Source: Desulfobulbus propionicus (lineage in GTDB: Bacteria; Desulfobacterota; Desulfobulbia; Desulfobulbales; Desulfobulbaceae). Taken from it: a stretch of DNA of 64,000 nt. This document shows positions 53,222-61,949 of this stretch, piece after piece. The notes under the pieces are model-generated. The model worked only from the letters and a program-made list of their open reading frames with translations. It did not search any database and was not told the DNA's origin. Made by a program: the position numbers and the translations under genes. Each line of letters starts with the position of its first letter. The stretch's first letter is position 1. The DNA lies in the NCBI GenBank assembly GCA_002748735.1, contig PDTC01000022.1:1-64000 (forward strand), read 5' to 3'.

Positions 53222-54499
53222 ATGAAACGTTTTGTTCGAAGGTTTTTTTCGTGCCTGCTCACGGGCATGGCACTCTTGGGGCTTGCCGGCCAGGTTCAGG
53301 CGGAGCGGGTCTATCTGGATGTGACCGCCTCGGATGTACGAAAGATTGTTATCGCTGTCCCGGATTTCACCGGTAACGGTGCCATTGGCAGGCAGGCCGC
53401 AGACTTGCTCAGCAAGGCCCTGGAGCTGCACGGTTTCATAGAGGTTCTTGATCCGCAGCGCTATGGGAGGGTGAAGGAGGCCAACTGGAAAGGGCTTGGG
53501 GTTGACTACGTCATCATGGGGCAGTTTTCCACCACTGGAGACCGACTGAGCCTTGAGGGACAGCCACTGGATGTGGCAGAGAATCGCCTTCTTGGCGGGA
53601 GACGTTATAGTGGTTCTACCCGGCAGCAGGAAGAGATGGTTCTCAAACTTTGCGATGGGCTCATTGAGGAGTTCACTGGCGAGCCTGGTATCAGTCGGAG
53701 CGCCATGGCGTTCATCTCTGATGCGACCGGCAAAAAAGAGGTCTATGTCTCCGATATTTTGGGACTTCATCCCCGGCAGGTTACCAAGCATCGCCATCTC
53801 TGTGTTTCTCCGCGGTTCACTCCGGATGGCCATTTCCTTGCCTATTCAAGCTATCACCACGGCAACCAGGACCTCTACATCACTGACCTGCGCCAATCCA
53901 AGGTGACAAAATTGCTGTCACGATACAGCGGGATGAACCTGGCAGGGGCATTCACGCCCGACGGCCAGCAGATGATTGTAACCCTGAGCAAGGGCGGTTC
54001 ACCTGATCTCTACCTCTTGGACCGCAAAGGAAAAATTCTTCGCCAGCTCACCAGCCGTTCAGGGATAAACGTGTCAGCCAGTTGTTCCCCTGATGGCTCA
54101 AAGATCGTGTTTGTCTCCGACCGTAGCGGCAAACCCCAGATTTACCAGATGGCGTTGAAGTCAGGCCGTACGCAGCGCCTGACCTTTGAGAACTCGGAGA
54201 ACTCCGAGCCCAGCTGGTCACCAAAGGGAGACCTGATTGCCTATACTGGGCTGGTGGGGGGCAGATATCAGATTTTCACCATGGGGGTGGATGGTCGCCA
54301 TCGCCGCCAGATCTCCTCAGGCTGGGGTGACTTTGAAAGTCCGACCTGGTCCCCTGATGGCAAACAACTTGCCTTTACACGAAAACGTAATGGTCGCTCG
54401 GAGATATGTATTGCCAATCGCAATGGCAAAAATTTTCGAGTGTTATTCAACCTGCCGGGAAATCAAGCCTATCCCCAGTGGTCTGGACGCAAGCCATAG
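53222..54499 (+). CDS. tolB: TolB periplasmic beta-propeller protein
   Basis: 425 residues. Signal peptide to about VQAERVYLDV. An N-terminal domain follows (IAVPDFTGNGAIGRQAADLLSKAL), then a six-bladed WD40-like PD40 propeller with repeats such as PRFTPDGHFLAYSS, CSPDGSKIVFVSDRSG and PTWSPDGKQLAFTR. Binds Pal and TolA in the Tol-Pal system. ATG 53222. No pal gene follows. Confidence 0.95.
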   Translation: MKRFVRRFFSCLLTGMALLGLAGQVQAERVYLDVTASDVRKIVIAVPDFTGNGAIGRQAADLLSKALELHGFIEVLDPQRYGRVKEANWKGLGVDYVIMGQFSTTGDRLSLEGQPLDVAENRLLGGRRYSGSTRQQEEMVLKLCDGLIEEFTGEPGISRSAMAFISDATGKKEVYVSDILGLHPRQVTKHRHLCVSPRFTPDGHFLAYSSYHHGNQDLYITDLRQSKVTKLLSRYSGMNLAGAFTPDGQQMIVTLSKGGSPDLYLLDRKGKILRQLTSRSGINVSASCSPDGSKIVFVSDRSGKPQIYQMALKSGRTQRLTFENSENSEPSWSPKGDLIAYTGLVGGRYQIFTMGVDGRHRRQISSGWGDFESPTWSPDGKQLAFTRKRNGRSEICIANRNGKNFRVLFNLPGNQAYPQWSGRKP

Positions 54500-54606
54500 G
54501 CGACAGTGGCGATTTTTTTCGCAGCCCTTGACCTTGTTTTGCACCACAGATACTTGAGAGAATTCAACAGCAACAGCGACAACAAGCGATGTTAAAAGGA
54601 GCCGTT

Positions 54607-55626
54607 ATGAGCACTATTAGAAACCTTGCCCTGATCAGTGGGGCAGCCTTGCTGTTCAGCCAGTGTGCGACACAAAAGGATATGCGTGAGCTCAACTATC
54701 AGCTCCGGGCCGTGAACCAGAAGGTGGAGGATGTCAAGAGCTCTGCCGTGGATCCAATGCAAAAGCGCCAGGCCTCTTCAGTCTCCAGGCTTGACGAGGT
54801 GGAGAATGAGCTGCTCAGTGTTCGTTCGCTACTCGAGGAAAATGCTCATCAGAGCACGCAGCTCAGGGAGCAGGTCAAAGAAGATCTTGCCGCCATGCAG
54901 GAAGTGCTTGAGGCACTACGCATGGAAAACGAACAGCGCCTGCAGCTCATGGAGCAGAAGATGGCCCAGGTCACCTCTGGGCTGGACAGAATGCAGCAGG
55001 CCAGAATCAGGGAGGCGGAAAATCGTGCCCGTGAGGCCTCGAGAAGGGCTGAAGAGGCGAGACGAAAAGCTGCTGCTTCAGCTGCCGGTAAACTGAGGAA
55101 GAAAGGGGCACAGGTCAGGATTACTCCCCTGGCAAAAAAGGTGACCCTTGACACGAGGACAAGTGAAGCAAGAAGACCCTCAGCGCCGCCCACCGAGGGG
55201 GCCCCTGTGGCCACCACCAGCAAACCTGCAAAGCAGACATCGGCACCGCCGCCTGCTCCTGCGGACAATTTTTTGGCCAAAGGGATGAGTCTGTATGAGG
55301 GCGGACAGTTTGAAAAGGCCTATCGGACGTTTGAACAGCTGCTTGCTGAAAACCCGAGAGGAGATACAGCGGCAAAGATCCTCTACTATATGGGTGAGTG
55401 TCTGTTTAACCAGGGGGAGTACGATCTGGCTATCCTGGATTATCAGAAGGTGATCTCCAATCACGCTAAAAACCCCTTGGCGCCTGCAGCCCTGTACAGG
55501 CAGGGGATGAGCTTTGAGAAACTCACCGATATGGAGACCGCCAAAATCATCTACAATAAACTGCGCGCCGACTATGCAAACAGCAAGGAGGCTGGTCTTG
55601 CGGCAAAACGGCTGGAAAACCTGTAA
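54607..55626 (+). CDS. cpoB: CpoB/YbgF-like Tol-system TPR protein
   Basis: About 339 residues. N-terminal signal ending LLFSQC: a lipobox-like Cys with an unusual Gln before it. A long coiled coil (about 30-165) has Ala/Arg/Glu-rich heptads; a Pro-rich linker follows; three TPR-like repeats (about 215-335) contain FEKAYRTFEQLLAENP and EYDLAILDYQKVISNH. ATG 54607 follows AAAAGGAG. The coiled coil is longer than in E. coli CpoB. Usually it follows pal; here it follows tolB directly. Confidence 0.85.
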   Translation: MSTIRNLALISGAALLFSQCATQKDMRELNYQLRAVNQKVEDVKSSAVDPMQKRQASSVSRLDEVENELLSVRSLLEENAHQSTQLREQVKEDLAAMQEVLEALRMENEQRLQLMEQKMAQVTSGLDRMQQARIREAENRAREASRRAEEARRKAAASAAGKLRKKGAQVRITPLAKKVTLDTRTSEARRPSAPPTEGAPVATTSKPAKQTSAPPPAPADNFLAKGMSLYEGGQFEKAYRTFEQLLAENPRGDTAAKILYYMGECLFNQGEYDLAILDYQKVISNHAKNPLAPAALYRQGMSFEKLTDMETAKIIYNKLRADYANSKEAGLAAKRLENL

Positions 55627-55647
55627 CTAGAGAGAAGTACGCAGCTT

Positions 55648-56385
55648 GTGAAGCAGAAGTTGCGGCTGGATGAGCTCCTTGTGCAGCGCCGCCTGGCCGC
55701 AGACCTGAAAGTGGCCAGAGCCCTTGCCCTGGCCGGCCGGGTGATGGTCAATGAACAGCGCTGTGACAAGCCTGGCTTTTCCGTGTCACCCGAGGTCGAG
55801 GTAAGGGTTCGGGCGACTCGGCGGTACGTCAGCCGCAGTGGCGATAAGCTTGACGGTGCGTTAGAGCGTTTCAGGGTGAATCCATCTGGCAGGATCTGTG
55901 TTGATGTTGGCGCGGCAACAGGAGGGTTCACCGACTGCCTGTTACAGCGGGGGGCAAAAAAGGTCTATGCCGTGGACGTGGGCTATGGCATTCTTGCCTG
56001 GAAATTACGCAGCGATAGCCGGGTCATTGTTCTGGAACGCACTAACGCCAGATATCTTGACAGAAAGGCTGTTCCTGACCCTGTTGATCTGGCGGTGATC
56101 GATGCCTCGTTTATCTCGCTGGAACTGCTGCTGCCGCCGCTGGTACCCCTGTTTAAGGGGCCACCGTGCATCGTTGCCCTGGTCAAACCCCAGTTTGAAC
56201 TGGCCCGGGACAAGGTGGCTGCAGGTGGTGTTGTCACTGGTGATGCGTTGCACCGGGAGGCGATCGCCAAGGTTTGCGCCTGTGCGCAGAGACTGGCTTT
56301 GCCCTGTCAAGGGGTTGTCCCCGCCGAGGTCACCGGCGTTAAGGGAAACCAGGAGTATCTGCTGCTGTTGGGAGAAAAACCATGA
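55648..56385 (+). CDS. tlyA: TlyA-family rRNA 2'-O-methyltransferase
   Basis: 245 residues. S4 RNA-binding domain at the N-terminus (LRLDELLVQRRLAADLKVARALALAGRV), then an FtsJ-like SAM domain with CVDVGAATGGFTDCLL and the K-D-K-E type residues. KPQFELARDKV is the usual TlyA motif. GTG start. TlyA in Mycobacterium methylates 16S and 23S rRNA; shorter variants act only on 23S. Lies 21 bp after cpoB. Confidence 0.93.
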   Translation: MKQKLRLDELLVQRRLAADLKVARALALAGRVMVNEQRCDKPGFSVSPEVEVRVRATRRYVSRSGDKLDGALERFRVNPSGRICVDVGAATGGFTDCLLQRGAKKVYAVDVGYGILAWKLRSDSRVIVLERTNARYLDRKAVPDPVDLAVIDASFISLELLLPPLVPLFKGPPCIVALVKPQFELARDKVAAGGVVTGDALHREAIAKVCACAQRLALPCQGVVPAEVTGVKGNQEYLLLLGEKP

Positions 56386-56413
56386 CAGTTGTTCATCAAT
56401 AAAGGAGAATGGA

Positions 56414-56875
56414 ATGAAGTTGCGTAGGATTAAACGTGTCATTGTTGGTGGTCTTGCTGTTGCAGCCCTTACAGGAGCTCTTTCCCTGTCTGCACTGGCT
56501 GGGGATTATGTCAGTGTTGCCAAGAACAGTGTTAATGTTCGCTCCGGCCCCGATACCTCCTACAAGGTGCTGTATGAACTGCCAATAGACTATCCTCTCA
56601 GTGTCATGTCCAGAAAGGGGCAGTGGCTCAAAGTTGTTGACGTTGACGGTGATAAAGGCTGGATCTACGAAAAATTAGTCTCCAATACGCCCTTTGTGAT
56701 CGTGACCTCCAAAGAGTGCAATATCCGTAGCGGCCCAGGGACTGATACCAGCATCGTTGGTACGGTCGTCAAAGATGTGCTGTTGAAAAAGGAAGGGAGT
56801 AAGGGCGACTGGATCAGGATCAGCCATGCGCAGGTAGAGGGCTGGATTCACAGAAACCTGGTCTGGCCGCGCTGA
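56414..56875 (+). CDS. Secreted protein with two bacterial SH3 domains
   Basis: 153 residues. Signal peptide ends LSALAGDYV. Two SH3b units follow: SVNVRSGPDTSYKVLYELP...KGQWLKVVDVDGDKGWIYE and ECNIRSGPGTDTSIVGTV...KGDWIRISHAQVEGWIH. They probably bind peptidoglycan or another envelope ligand. ATG 56414 follows AAAGGAGAATGG. It is 28 bp after tlyA; the longer upstream frame is a shadow of tlyA. No catalytic domain. Confidence 0.9.
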   Translation: MKLRRIKRVIVGGLAVAALTGALSLSALAGDYVSVAKNSVNVRSGPDTSYKVLYELPIDYPLSVMSRKGQWLKVVDVDGDKGWIYEKLVSNTPFVIVTSKECNIRSGPGTDTSIVGTVVKDVLLKKEGSKGDWIRISHAQVEGWIHRNLVWPR

Positions 56876-57001
56876 ACTGTACAGTAGTTGATATCCCCCG
56901 GAATCGTCAGTCTTGACCTGGGGGAAAGTGTGGCCAGTGACTGGGGTGATACCGGTTATGGCAGCATCTTTTGAAGATCCAGTGATCCGGGCTCAGCGAA
57001 T

Positions 57002-58669
57002 ATGAGCAGTATTGCAACCATTGGCCCTGAAAAAGGACAGGCCTGGCTGGCAGCCAGCAACTATGCAGGCCACCGCAACGTGCGCCTGTATCCCCATGTC
57101 AGGGAGCTGCTCAGCGCCTTTGCCGCAGGAGAGGTAGACCAGGCCGTAGTACCCGTCTATAACACCCGTGAAGGGGAGAACAAGCAGTCCTTCCGGCTGT
57201 TTGACCAGCTCAGGTACGGTTTCTGGATCGACAATGTGGTGTTGCAGTCTGACCTGGCGCTGGGCCTGCTGAGCCCTACCGACACCCTGGACGACCTGCA
57301 TACCATTGTCGGTTGTCGGTCTGCCTTTACGCAATGTGAAGCCTATCTGGAAGAACACTTCGCCGATGTCGCCCTCCTGAGTGTACCGGATACGGAACAG
57401 GCATTGTCGCGGCTCTACCGCTCATCTGGCTACGGCATCATTGATGACGTTGAAAGACTTGATGCGCTCGGGCTTGGCGTGGTTCGCCGTGAAGTTGTCG
57501 CGTACAATCGTACCCGCTACGCCGTGTTTGCCAGTGAGCAGGCAGCAGCCACCGGCTACGATGCCACAGTCCTCTTTACAGAGCCCCTTGATGACAGGGT
57601 TGGTATGCTCGTCGATATCTTGGGCGAGTTTACCCGGCGGGGAATCAACATCCTTGATATGCGCTCTGAAAACGATATCCGTACCCAAAAACTGCGCATC
57701 TATTTAGAGGTGGAGGGGCATATCGAGAGCCAGATGGTCAGGGCTGCGGTGGAGCAGGTGGAAGGCCGGGTGATCCGGCAACCCGGAGCCATCCGGGTAC
57801 TGGGCAGTTTTCCCCGCCTTGATATGCGAACCAAGCATATCCGCTCATTCGGTTTCATCGGTACTGGAGCGATGAGTACCTGGTTTGCCGAGCGTCTCGC
57901 CGTTGAAGGGTACAGCGTCGAAGTCTGTGGTCGCAGCACTCGGCGCAGACCAGAGGAGATGATCGCGCAGGTCGATGTGGTTGTCTGCTGTGTTCCGATT
58001 TCGGCAACCATTGAGACGGTGCGCCGCTATGGTCGGCTCATGAAGGATGGCCAGGCCTTGATTCTCCTTGCCGGTGAATCGGAATCCCCCCTGGATGCAG
58101 CAGTAGAGGTCACCCCTCCCGGCGTGGAGGTGATGCTTGTCCATAATCTCTGGGGCCCCCAGGCGGTGACCATGAAGGATAAAAATGCCATTGTGGTGCG
58201 CACCGCCCGCAGTGCCCGTTTCTGCTCGGAGTTTGAGGCCTTTCTGTATAAACTCGGCGCCAGAATCTACCATGATCCTGCTGACAGGCATGACCTGCTC
58301 ATGGGGGTCGGCCAAAAACTCCCCACGGTCATCTCCGTAGCCCTGGCACTCACCCTCAAGGAAAACCGGATTGCAACCGATGATATCCTCAGCCATTCGA
58401 CCTTGACCTCCCTGTACCCCATCCTTGCCATGGCGCGGGTACACTTCCAGAATCCCAGAACATATGCAGAGATCATGGCAACGGCCGGGGCCTCCACCAA
58501 GATTGTTCACGATTTTCTGCGCAACCTCCAGCAGGTGGCAGACATGGCAGATGCAGGTCGTATTGATTCGCTCTGTACCCTGATTGAGGCCAATAGAACC
58601 CACCTTGGCGACACCTTTCTCGAGGAGAGAATGGAGCAGGCCAGAGCCGTGGATGACGTGCTGGGATGA
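57002..58669 (+). CDS. Fusion: prephenate dehydratase-like + ACT + prephenate dehydrogenase
   Basis: 555 residues. Residues ~1-180 resemble prephenate dehydratase: a divergent N-terminal GPEKGQAW, VVPVYNTREGE in place of VPIENSxxG, and NRTRYAVFA where TRF is usual. About 186-262 is an ACT domain (GMLVDILGEFTRRGINILDMRS), a likely aromatic amino-acid sensor. From about 280, a TyrA-like NAD domain has GFIGTGAMSTWFAERLAVEG, VHNLWGPQAV and RHDLLMGVGQ. It could channel prephenate to both phenylpyruvate and hydroxyphenylpyruvate. The dehydratase half may be degenerate; dehydrogenase half looks intact. Monocistronic. Confidence 0.85.
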   Translation: MSSIATIGPEKGQAWLAASNYAGHRNVRLYPHVRELLSAFAAGEVDQAVVPVYNTREGENKQSFRLFDQLRYGFWIDNVVLQSDLALGLLSPTDTLDDLHTIVGCRSAFTQCEAYLEEHFADVALLSVPDTEQALSRLYRSSGYGIIDDVERLDALGLGVVRREVVAYNRTRYAVFASEQAAATGYDATVLFTEPLDDRVGMLVDILGEFTRRGINILDMRSENDIRTQKLRIYLEVEGHIESQMVRAAVEQVEGRVIRQPGAIRVLGSFPRLDMRTKHIRSFGFIGTGAMSTWFAERLAVEGYSVEVCGRSTRRRPEEMIAQVDVVVCCVPISATIETVRRYGRLMKDGQALILLAGESESPLDAAVEVTPPGVEVMLVHNLWGPQAVTMKDKNAIVVRTARSARFCSEFEAFLYKLGARIYHDPADRHDLLMGVGQKLPTVISVALALTLKENRIATDDILSHSTLTSLYPILAMARVHFQNPRTYAEIMATAGASTKIVHDFLRNLQQVADMADAGRIDSLCTLIEANRTHLGDTFLEERMEQARAVDDVLG

Positions 58670-58878
58670 TTGTTCCGGGTCTGCGTTGACCTGAGCCTGC
58701 CTGATGGTTAGGGTTGCAAATTGTGGGGTGAAAACAGGGGCGCAGAATTTGCCCCACGGACCGCCTGCCCCTGTAGAGGCCAATCAGGGTATGTTTCAGT
58801 ATTTCCCAGGCACGCATGGAGAGTCAGCGTGCCATTGCTTTTTGCTAACCCAAGTCATAATCGGAGTGTTACGTTTCA

Positions 58879-59550
58879 ATGCTGAGTCAAGATTCCATCC
58901 TTCAACAACTGCGTGGATATTTACAGGAAACACGTCAGTGCCCGCATTGCCAGCAATCTCTTTCCCTTTGCCACACACCGCCGATACATGTTGGTGACGG
59001 CCTTGGCTGGGGCTCTGAATACATGTTTGTCTGCCTCAATGATGAATGCTCACTGTATGCTAACGGGTGGAAATTTATTGAGAAGCAGTACGGTCGCCAT
59101 GGTAGTTATCGGTATATGGAGCTGCCCTCGGGTGGTGAAAGTTACACCATGATGGTCGCCGGTAAGGATGCCTTCACCGGCAGCGTGGTCAGTCTCGAAG
59201 ATCTGGAAAGACAGGACACCCGGTATCGCAAGGAAAAAGAGGCCCTGGCGCAGCTTGAAACGTGCGTGGCCGAGGAGAACCTGCAGCCGGTGTTGACGCT
59301 GTTGCTCGATGAGTCTGCCGATCTCCGCGGTCGTAAGCGCGCCGCTGACCTGCTGACGCAGCTCAACACACTGGATTGCGTTGAGCCGTTGCGCAACCAT
59401 ACCTTTCATAATGAAGAGCTTCGCCATAGTGTGAACACCAGTATCGCAGCGCTGCTCCAGGCCCAGTTTCTCAGGGAATGCCCCTTTTGCGCCGAGCTTG
59501 TCAAAAAACGGGCGACATTGTGCAAGCACTGCCACAAAGAGCTGACATAA
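58879..59550 (+). CDS. Zinc-ribbon protein with HEAT-like middle, unknown function
   Basis: 223 residues. An N-terminal zinc-finger-like part has CPHC (about 21-24) and CLNDEC; C-terminal CPFC...CKHCHKEL forms a second ribbon. The helical middle (NLQPVLTLLLDESADLRGRKRAADLLTQLN) looks like one or two HEAT repeats. No membrane segment. No good ribosome-binding site before ATG 58879. It is between the aromatic fusion and tRNA-His. No known family with this order comes to mind. Confidence 0.7.
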   Translation: MLSQDSILQQLRGYLQETRQCPHCQQSLSLCHTPPIHVGDGLGWGSEYMFVCLNDECSLYANGWKFIEKQYGRHGSYRYMELPSGGESYTMMVAGKDAFTGSVVSLEDLERQDTRYRKEKEALAQLETCVAEENLQPVLTLLLDESADLRGRKRAADLLTQLNTLDCVEPLRNHTFHNEELRHSVNTSIAALLQAQFLRECPFCAELVKKRATLCKHCHKELT

Positions 59551-59609
59551 GTCCGGACTTTCTTCTTGCCAAATACCTGCCATGCGGGTATAAAGGCCAA
59601 CATTTCGTG

Positions 59610-59686
59610 GTGAGCGTAGCTCAGCTGGTGGTAGCACCGGGTTGTGGCCTCGGAGGTCGTGGGTTCAAGTCCCATCGCTCACCCCA
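59610..59686 (+). tRNA. tRNA-His (GTG)
   Basis: Cloverleaf folds by eye. Acceptor GTGAGCG pairs with CGCTCAC, with encoded G-1 at 59609 and discriminator C, the hallmark of tRNA-His. The anticodon stem CCGGG/CTCGG presents GTG at 59644-59646. T arm GTGGG-TTCAAGT-CCCAT. CCA is encoded. The D stem has three pairs. Confidence 0.95.
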
Positions 59687-59697
59687 TCGAAAATCAA

Positions 59698-59735
59698 GGC
59701 GATTCGGCTGATTAGGCCGGGTCGCCTTTTTTTTT
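59698..59735 (+). terminator. Intrinsic terminator after tRNA-His
   Basis: GGCGA (59698-59702) pairs with TCGCC (59722-59726), with further inner CGGC/GCCG pairing, followed by nine T residues. Confidence 0.85.
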
Positions 59736-59921
59736 GGGAGATGCGTCCGGCTGAAGCGCAAGTCTCTCCTGGTTACACAGAAAAGGCCTTGGGCAGGGGA
59801 AGGCATTTTGCCGAGCAAAACAGGCGCGGAGCGCTCACGGCCACACTCAAGGAGCTGTCGAGGTCTGGTAGGGAGGTCGTGTAAGGATAGGCCGTGGACG
59901 AGACTGTACACATGTTTTTAC

Positions 59922-59961
59922 AAGCAGATAAGGCAGGCTTGGGCGCCTGCCTTATCTGCTT
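59922..59961 (-). terminator. Long hairpin after tRNA-Glu
   Basis: A perfect 17-bp stem (59922-59938 with 59945-59961) and a 6-nt loop, 10 bp beyond the 3' end of tRNA-Glu on the minus strand. No strong T tract, but position fits a terminator. The ~185 bp between the two terminators holds nothing recognisable. Confidence 0.7.
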
Positions 59962-59970
59962 CGTGTATGC

Positions 59971-60046
59971 TGGTGACCCCAAGGGGACTCGAACCCCTGT
60001 TCCCGGCGTGAGAGGCCGGTGTCCTAGACCGCTAGACGATGGGGCC
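59971..60046 (-). tRNA. tRNA-Glu (CTC)
   Basis: Acceptor GGCCCCA pairs with TGGGGTC, discriminator A and encoded CCA. Anticodon loop CTCTCAC gives anticodon CTC (60010-60012). T arm AGGGG-TTCGAGT-CCCCT. D arm GTCTAGCGGTCTAGGAC is typical of tRNA-Glu. CTC reads only GAG, so a TTC isoacceptor must exist elsewhere. Confidence 0.95.
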
Positions 60047-60138
60047 TTGGTGTAGGCGCTTTCATAAAATATTTGCCAATGGATGTCAAGACGGTTTTAC
60101 AACGAGCCTGGTTGATTCAATCTCGTAAGCTGTGCTGG

Positions 60139-61746
60139 TTATGAAGAACCTGCAGTACCGGTGGTCTCAGAGGTGTTCTGTCCGTCGTCACAATGCTCCG
60201 GTACGGCTCGAACAGTCGGGATCCTGCCAAAAAAAGCGGTTTCCTCTTTGAGCCATGCCGACAGTTCGTCGGTGATAAAGCGGGGGGCACAGCGCCAGCG
60301 CCAGTTTCCCTGGCTGGTGCCTGGAATGTTTATCCGGCAGTCGTTACCAAACCCGAGCACATCCTGCATGGGGAGAAGAGCGAGATTGCTGGGAGCGCTC
60401 AGGGCCAGGTGGAGCATGTCTCGATGAAACACTGCCGCAGACAGGTCCTGTTGATTGGCATAGTGTTTAGCACCTAGCTTGGCTTCAGGGCTGATGTCCG
60501 GGTTCAGATACCATCCTACCGCAGTATCGTTGTCGTGGGTTCCGGTGAAGATAACAGAGCGGCGCGGACAGTTGTGAGGAAGATAGGCATTATCGGTAGC
60601 ACCATCAAAGGCAAACAGGAGAACCTTCATGCCCGGAAAGCCGAGCTCATCGCGCAGCTGCTCAACAGCAGGTGTAATCACGCCAAGATCTTCAGCGATA
60701 ATCGGTAGCGGCCCCATCCGGCGAAGCATCTCAAGGAAAAAGGGTTTTCCCGGGCCGGGTCGCCAGGAGCCGTTAACTGCAGTTTTTTCGTGTGCAGGCA
60801 CGACCCAGTAGCTTTCAAAACCACGAAAATGGTCAATCCGGACAAGATCGACCATGGCAAAAGTAGCCCTGAATCGGGACTCCCACCAGTCAAACAGGCG
60901 TGCCGTCAGCTGCGGTGATTCGTGCCAGCGGTACAGTGGGTTGCCCCAAAGCTGGCCGAGACGGCTGAAATAATCAGGAGGGACGCCGGCCACCTCTACG
61001 GGGCGGCCCTGGGCGTCAAGAGAAAAGATCTCCTGGTGAGCCCAGACATCTGCACTGTCGAGGGCGACGTAAATCGGCAGGTCCCCGATAATGTGTATGC
61101 CTCGGTTCTGGGCATGCTGCCGGAGGAGCTGCCATTGGTGGAAAAAGAGGTACTGCTCGAAAACGGCATACTGGATCTCGCCATGCAGTTCTTTTTCAGC
61201 CTCCTGGATTGCCTTGGCATGGCGTTGACGCAGCGGTTCCGGCCATTCGTACCAGGGCTGCTGCTGGAATCTTGACTTGAGCGCGGTAAAGAGGGCATGG
61301 TCCTGAATCCAGTGATGCTGCTCACAAAAATGTTGTAGTTGCCCGTAGTTGCCGAGGCTGCCGAACCTGTTCCAGGCACGGCGCAGCAGTCGAGCTTTTT
61401 CCCGGGCAACTGCAGCGTAGTCGACAAGATATTCGTTGTGCTTCGAGGCAGGGAGGTCTTTGCTGGAGAGCAGCCCCTGGTCAAGGAGGAGATCAGGGCT
61501 GAGGAAAAGGGGGTTCCAGGCAAGGGCAGAGCTGCTCATGTAGGGTGAATTATCAACCACCTGATTGATCGGGGACAAGGGCAGGATCTGCCAGCAGCTC
61601 TGGCCAGCAGCGGCAAGAAAATCAATGAATTTCCAGGATGATGGACCAATGTCACCAATGCCGTAGGATGAAGGCAGGGAAAAAAGAGGGAGAAGAATGC
61701 CGCTTGATCGTTGGTCGAGAATATTTACTTCTGCAAAATGTGTCAT
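60139..61746 (-). CDS. malQ: 4-alpha-glucanotransferase (amylomaltase)
   Basis: 535 residues. GH77 enzyme moving alpha-1,4-glucan segments, used in glycogen/maltodextrin metabolism. RSSGILLPLFSLPSSYGIGDIG opens the protein. Catalytic regions: MVDLVRIDHFRGFESYWVVP (nucleophile Asp), IIAEDLGVITPAV (acid/base Glu) and FTGTHDNDTAVGW (transition-state Asp). ATG 61746; a GTG five codons upstream is possible. No other glycogen genes adjacent. Confidence 0.95.
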   Translation of the reverse strand: MTHFAEVNILDQRSSGILLPLFSLPSSYGIGDIGPSSWKFIDFLAAAGQSCWQILPLSPINQVVDNSPYMSSSALAWNPLFLSPDLLLDQGLLSSKDLPASKHNEYLVDYAAVAREKARLLRRAWNRFGSLGNYGQLQHFCEQHHWIQDHALFTALKSRFQQQPWYEWPEPLRQRHAKAIQEAEKELHGEIQYAVFEQYLFFHQWQLLRQHAQNRGIHIIGDLPIYVALDSADVWAHQEIFSLDAQGRPVEVAGVPPDYFSRLGQLWGNPLYRWHESPQLTARLFDWWESRFRATFAMVDLVRIDHFRGFESYWVVPAHEKTAVNGSWRPGPGKPFFLEMLRRMGPLPIIAEDLGVITPAVEQLRDELGFPGMKVLLFAFDGATDNAYLPHNCPRRSVIFTGTHDNDTAVGWYLNPDISPEAKLGAKHYANQQDLSAAVFHRDMLHLALSAPSNLALLPMQDVLGFGNDCRINIPGTSQGNWRWRCAPRFITDELSAWLKEETAFFGRIPTVRAVPEHCDDGQNTSETTGTAGSS

Positions 61747-61842
61747 ATCTTTTCTTATCACTTGAGAGGTTTTATTGTAAACTGAAGAGATGAGAGATAC
61801 GCTGAAAATGCCAGCGTGTGGAGGCGGTCATAGTGACTGCTC

Positions 61843-61871
61843 TTGATACGTTCGGCATAATATGTTATTTT
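61843..61871 (+). promoter_or_regulatory. Candidate promoter of the sigma factor gene
   Basis: TTGATA (61843-61848), 17 nt, TATTTT (61866-61871), in an AT-rich 200-bp region divergent to malQ. Confidence 0.45.
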
Positions 61872-61949
61872 TACTATTTTGTTTGCTTTTATGATTGCAA
61901 ATCGTGATCTTCCCTATCAACGATAGCTGAGTCCTGGAGGGAGTGCCAA

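Noticed and set aside
59642-60011. Frames of 67-96 codons across the two tRNA genes
   Set aside because: They run through tRNA genes and terminators, so they cannot be real proteins.
61760-61949. Sigma-32 or other special promoter for the sigma factor gene
   Set aside because: Only a plausible sigma-70 type promoter was visible.
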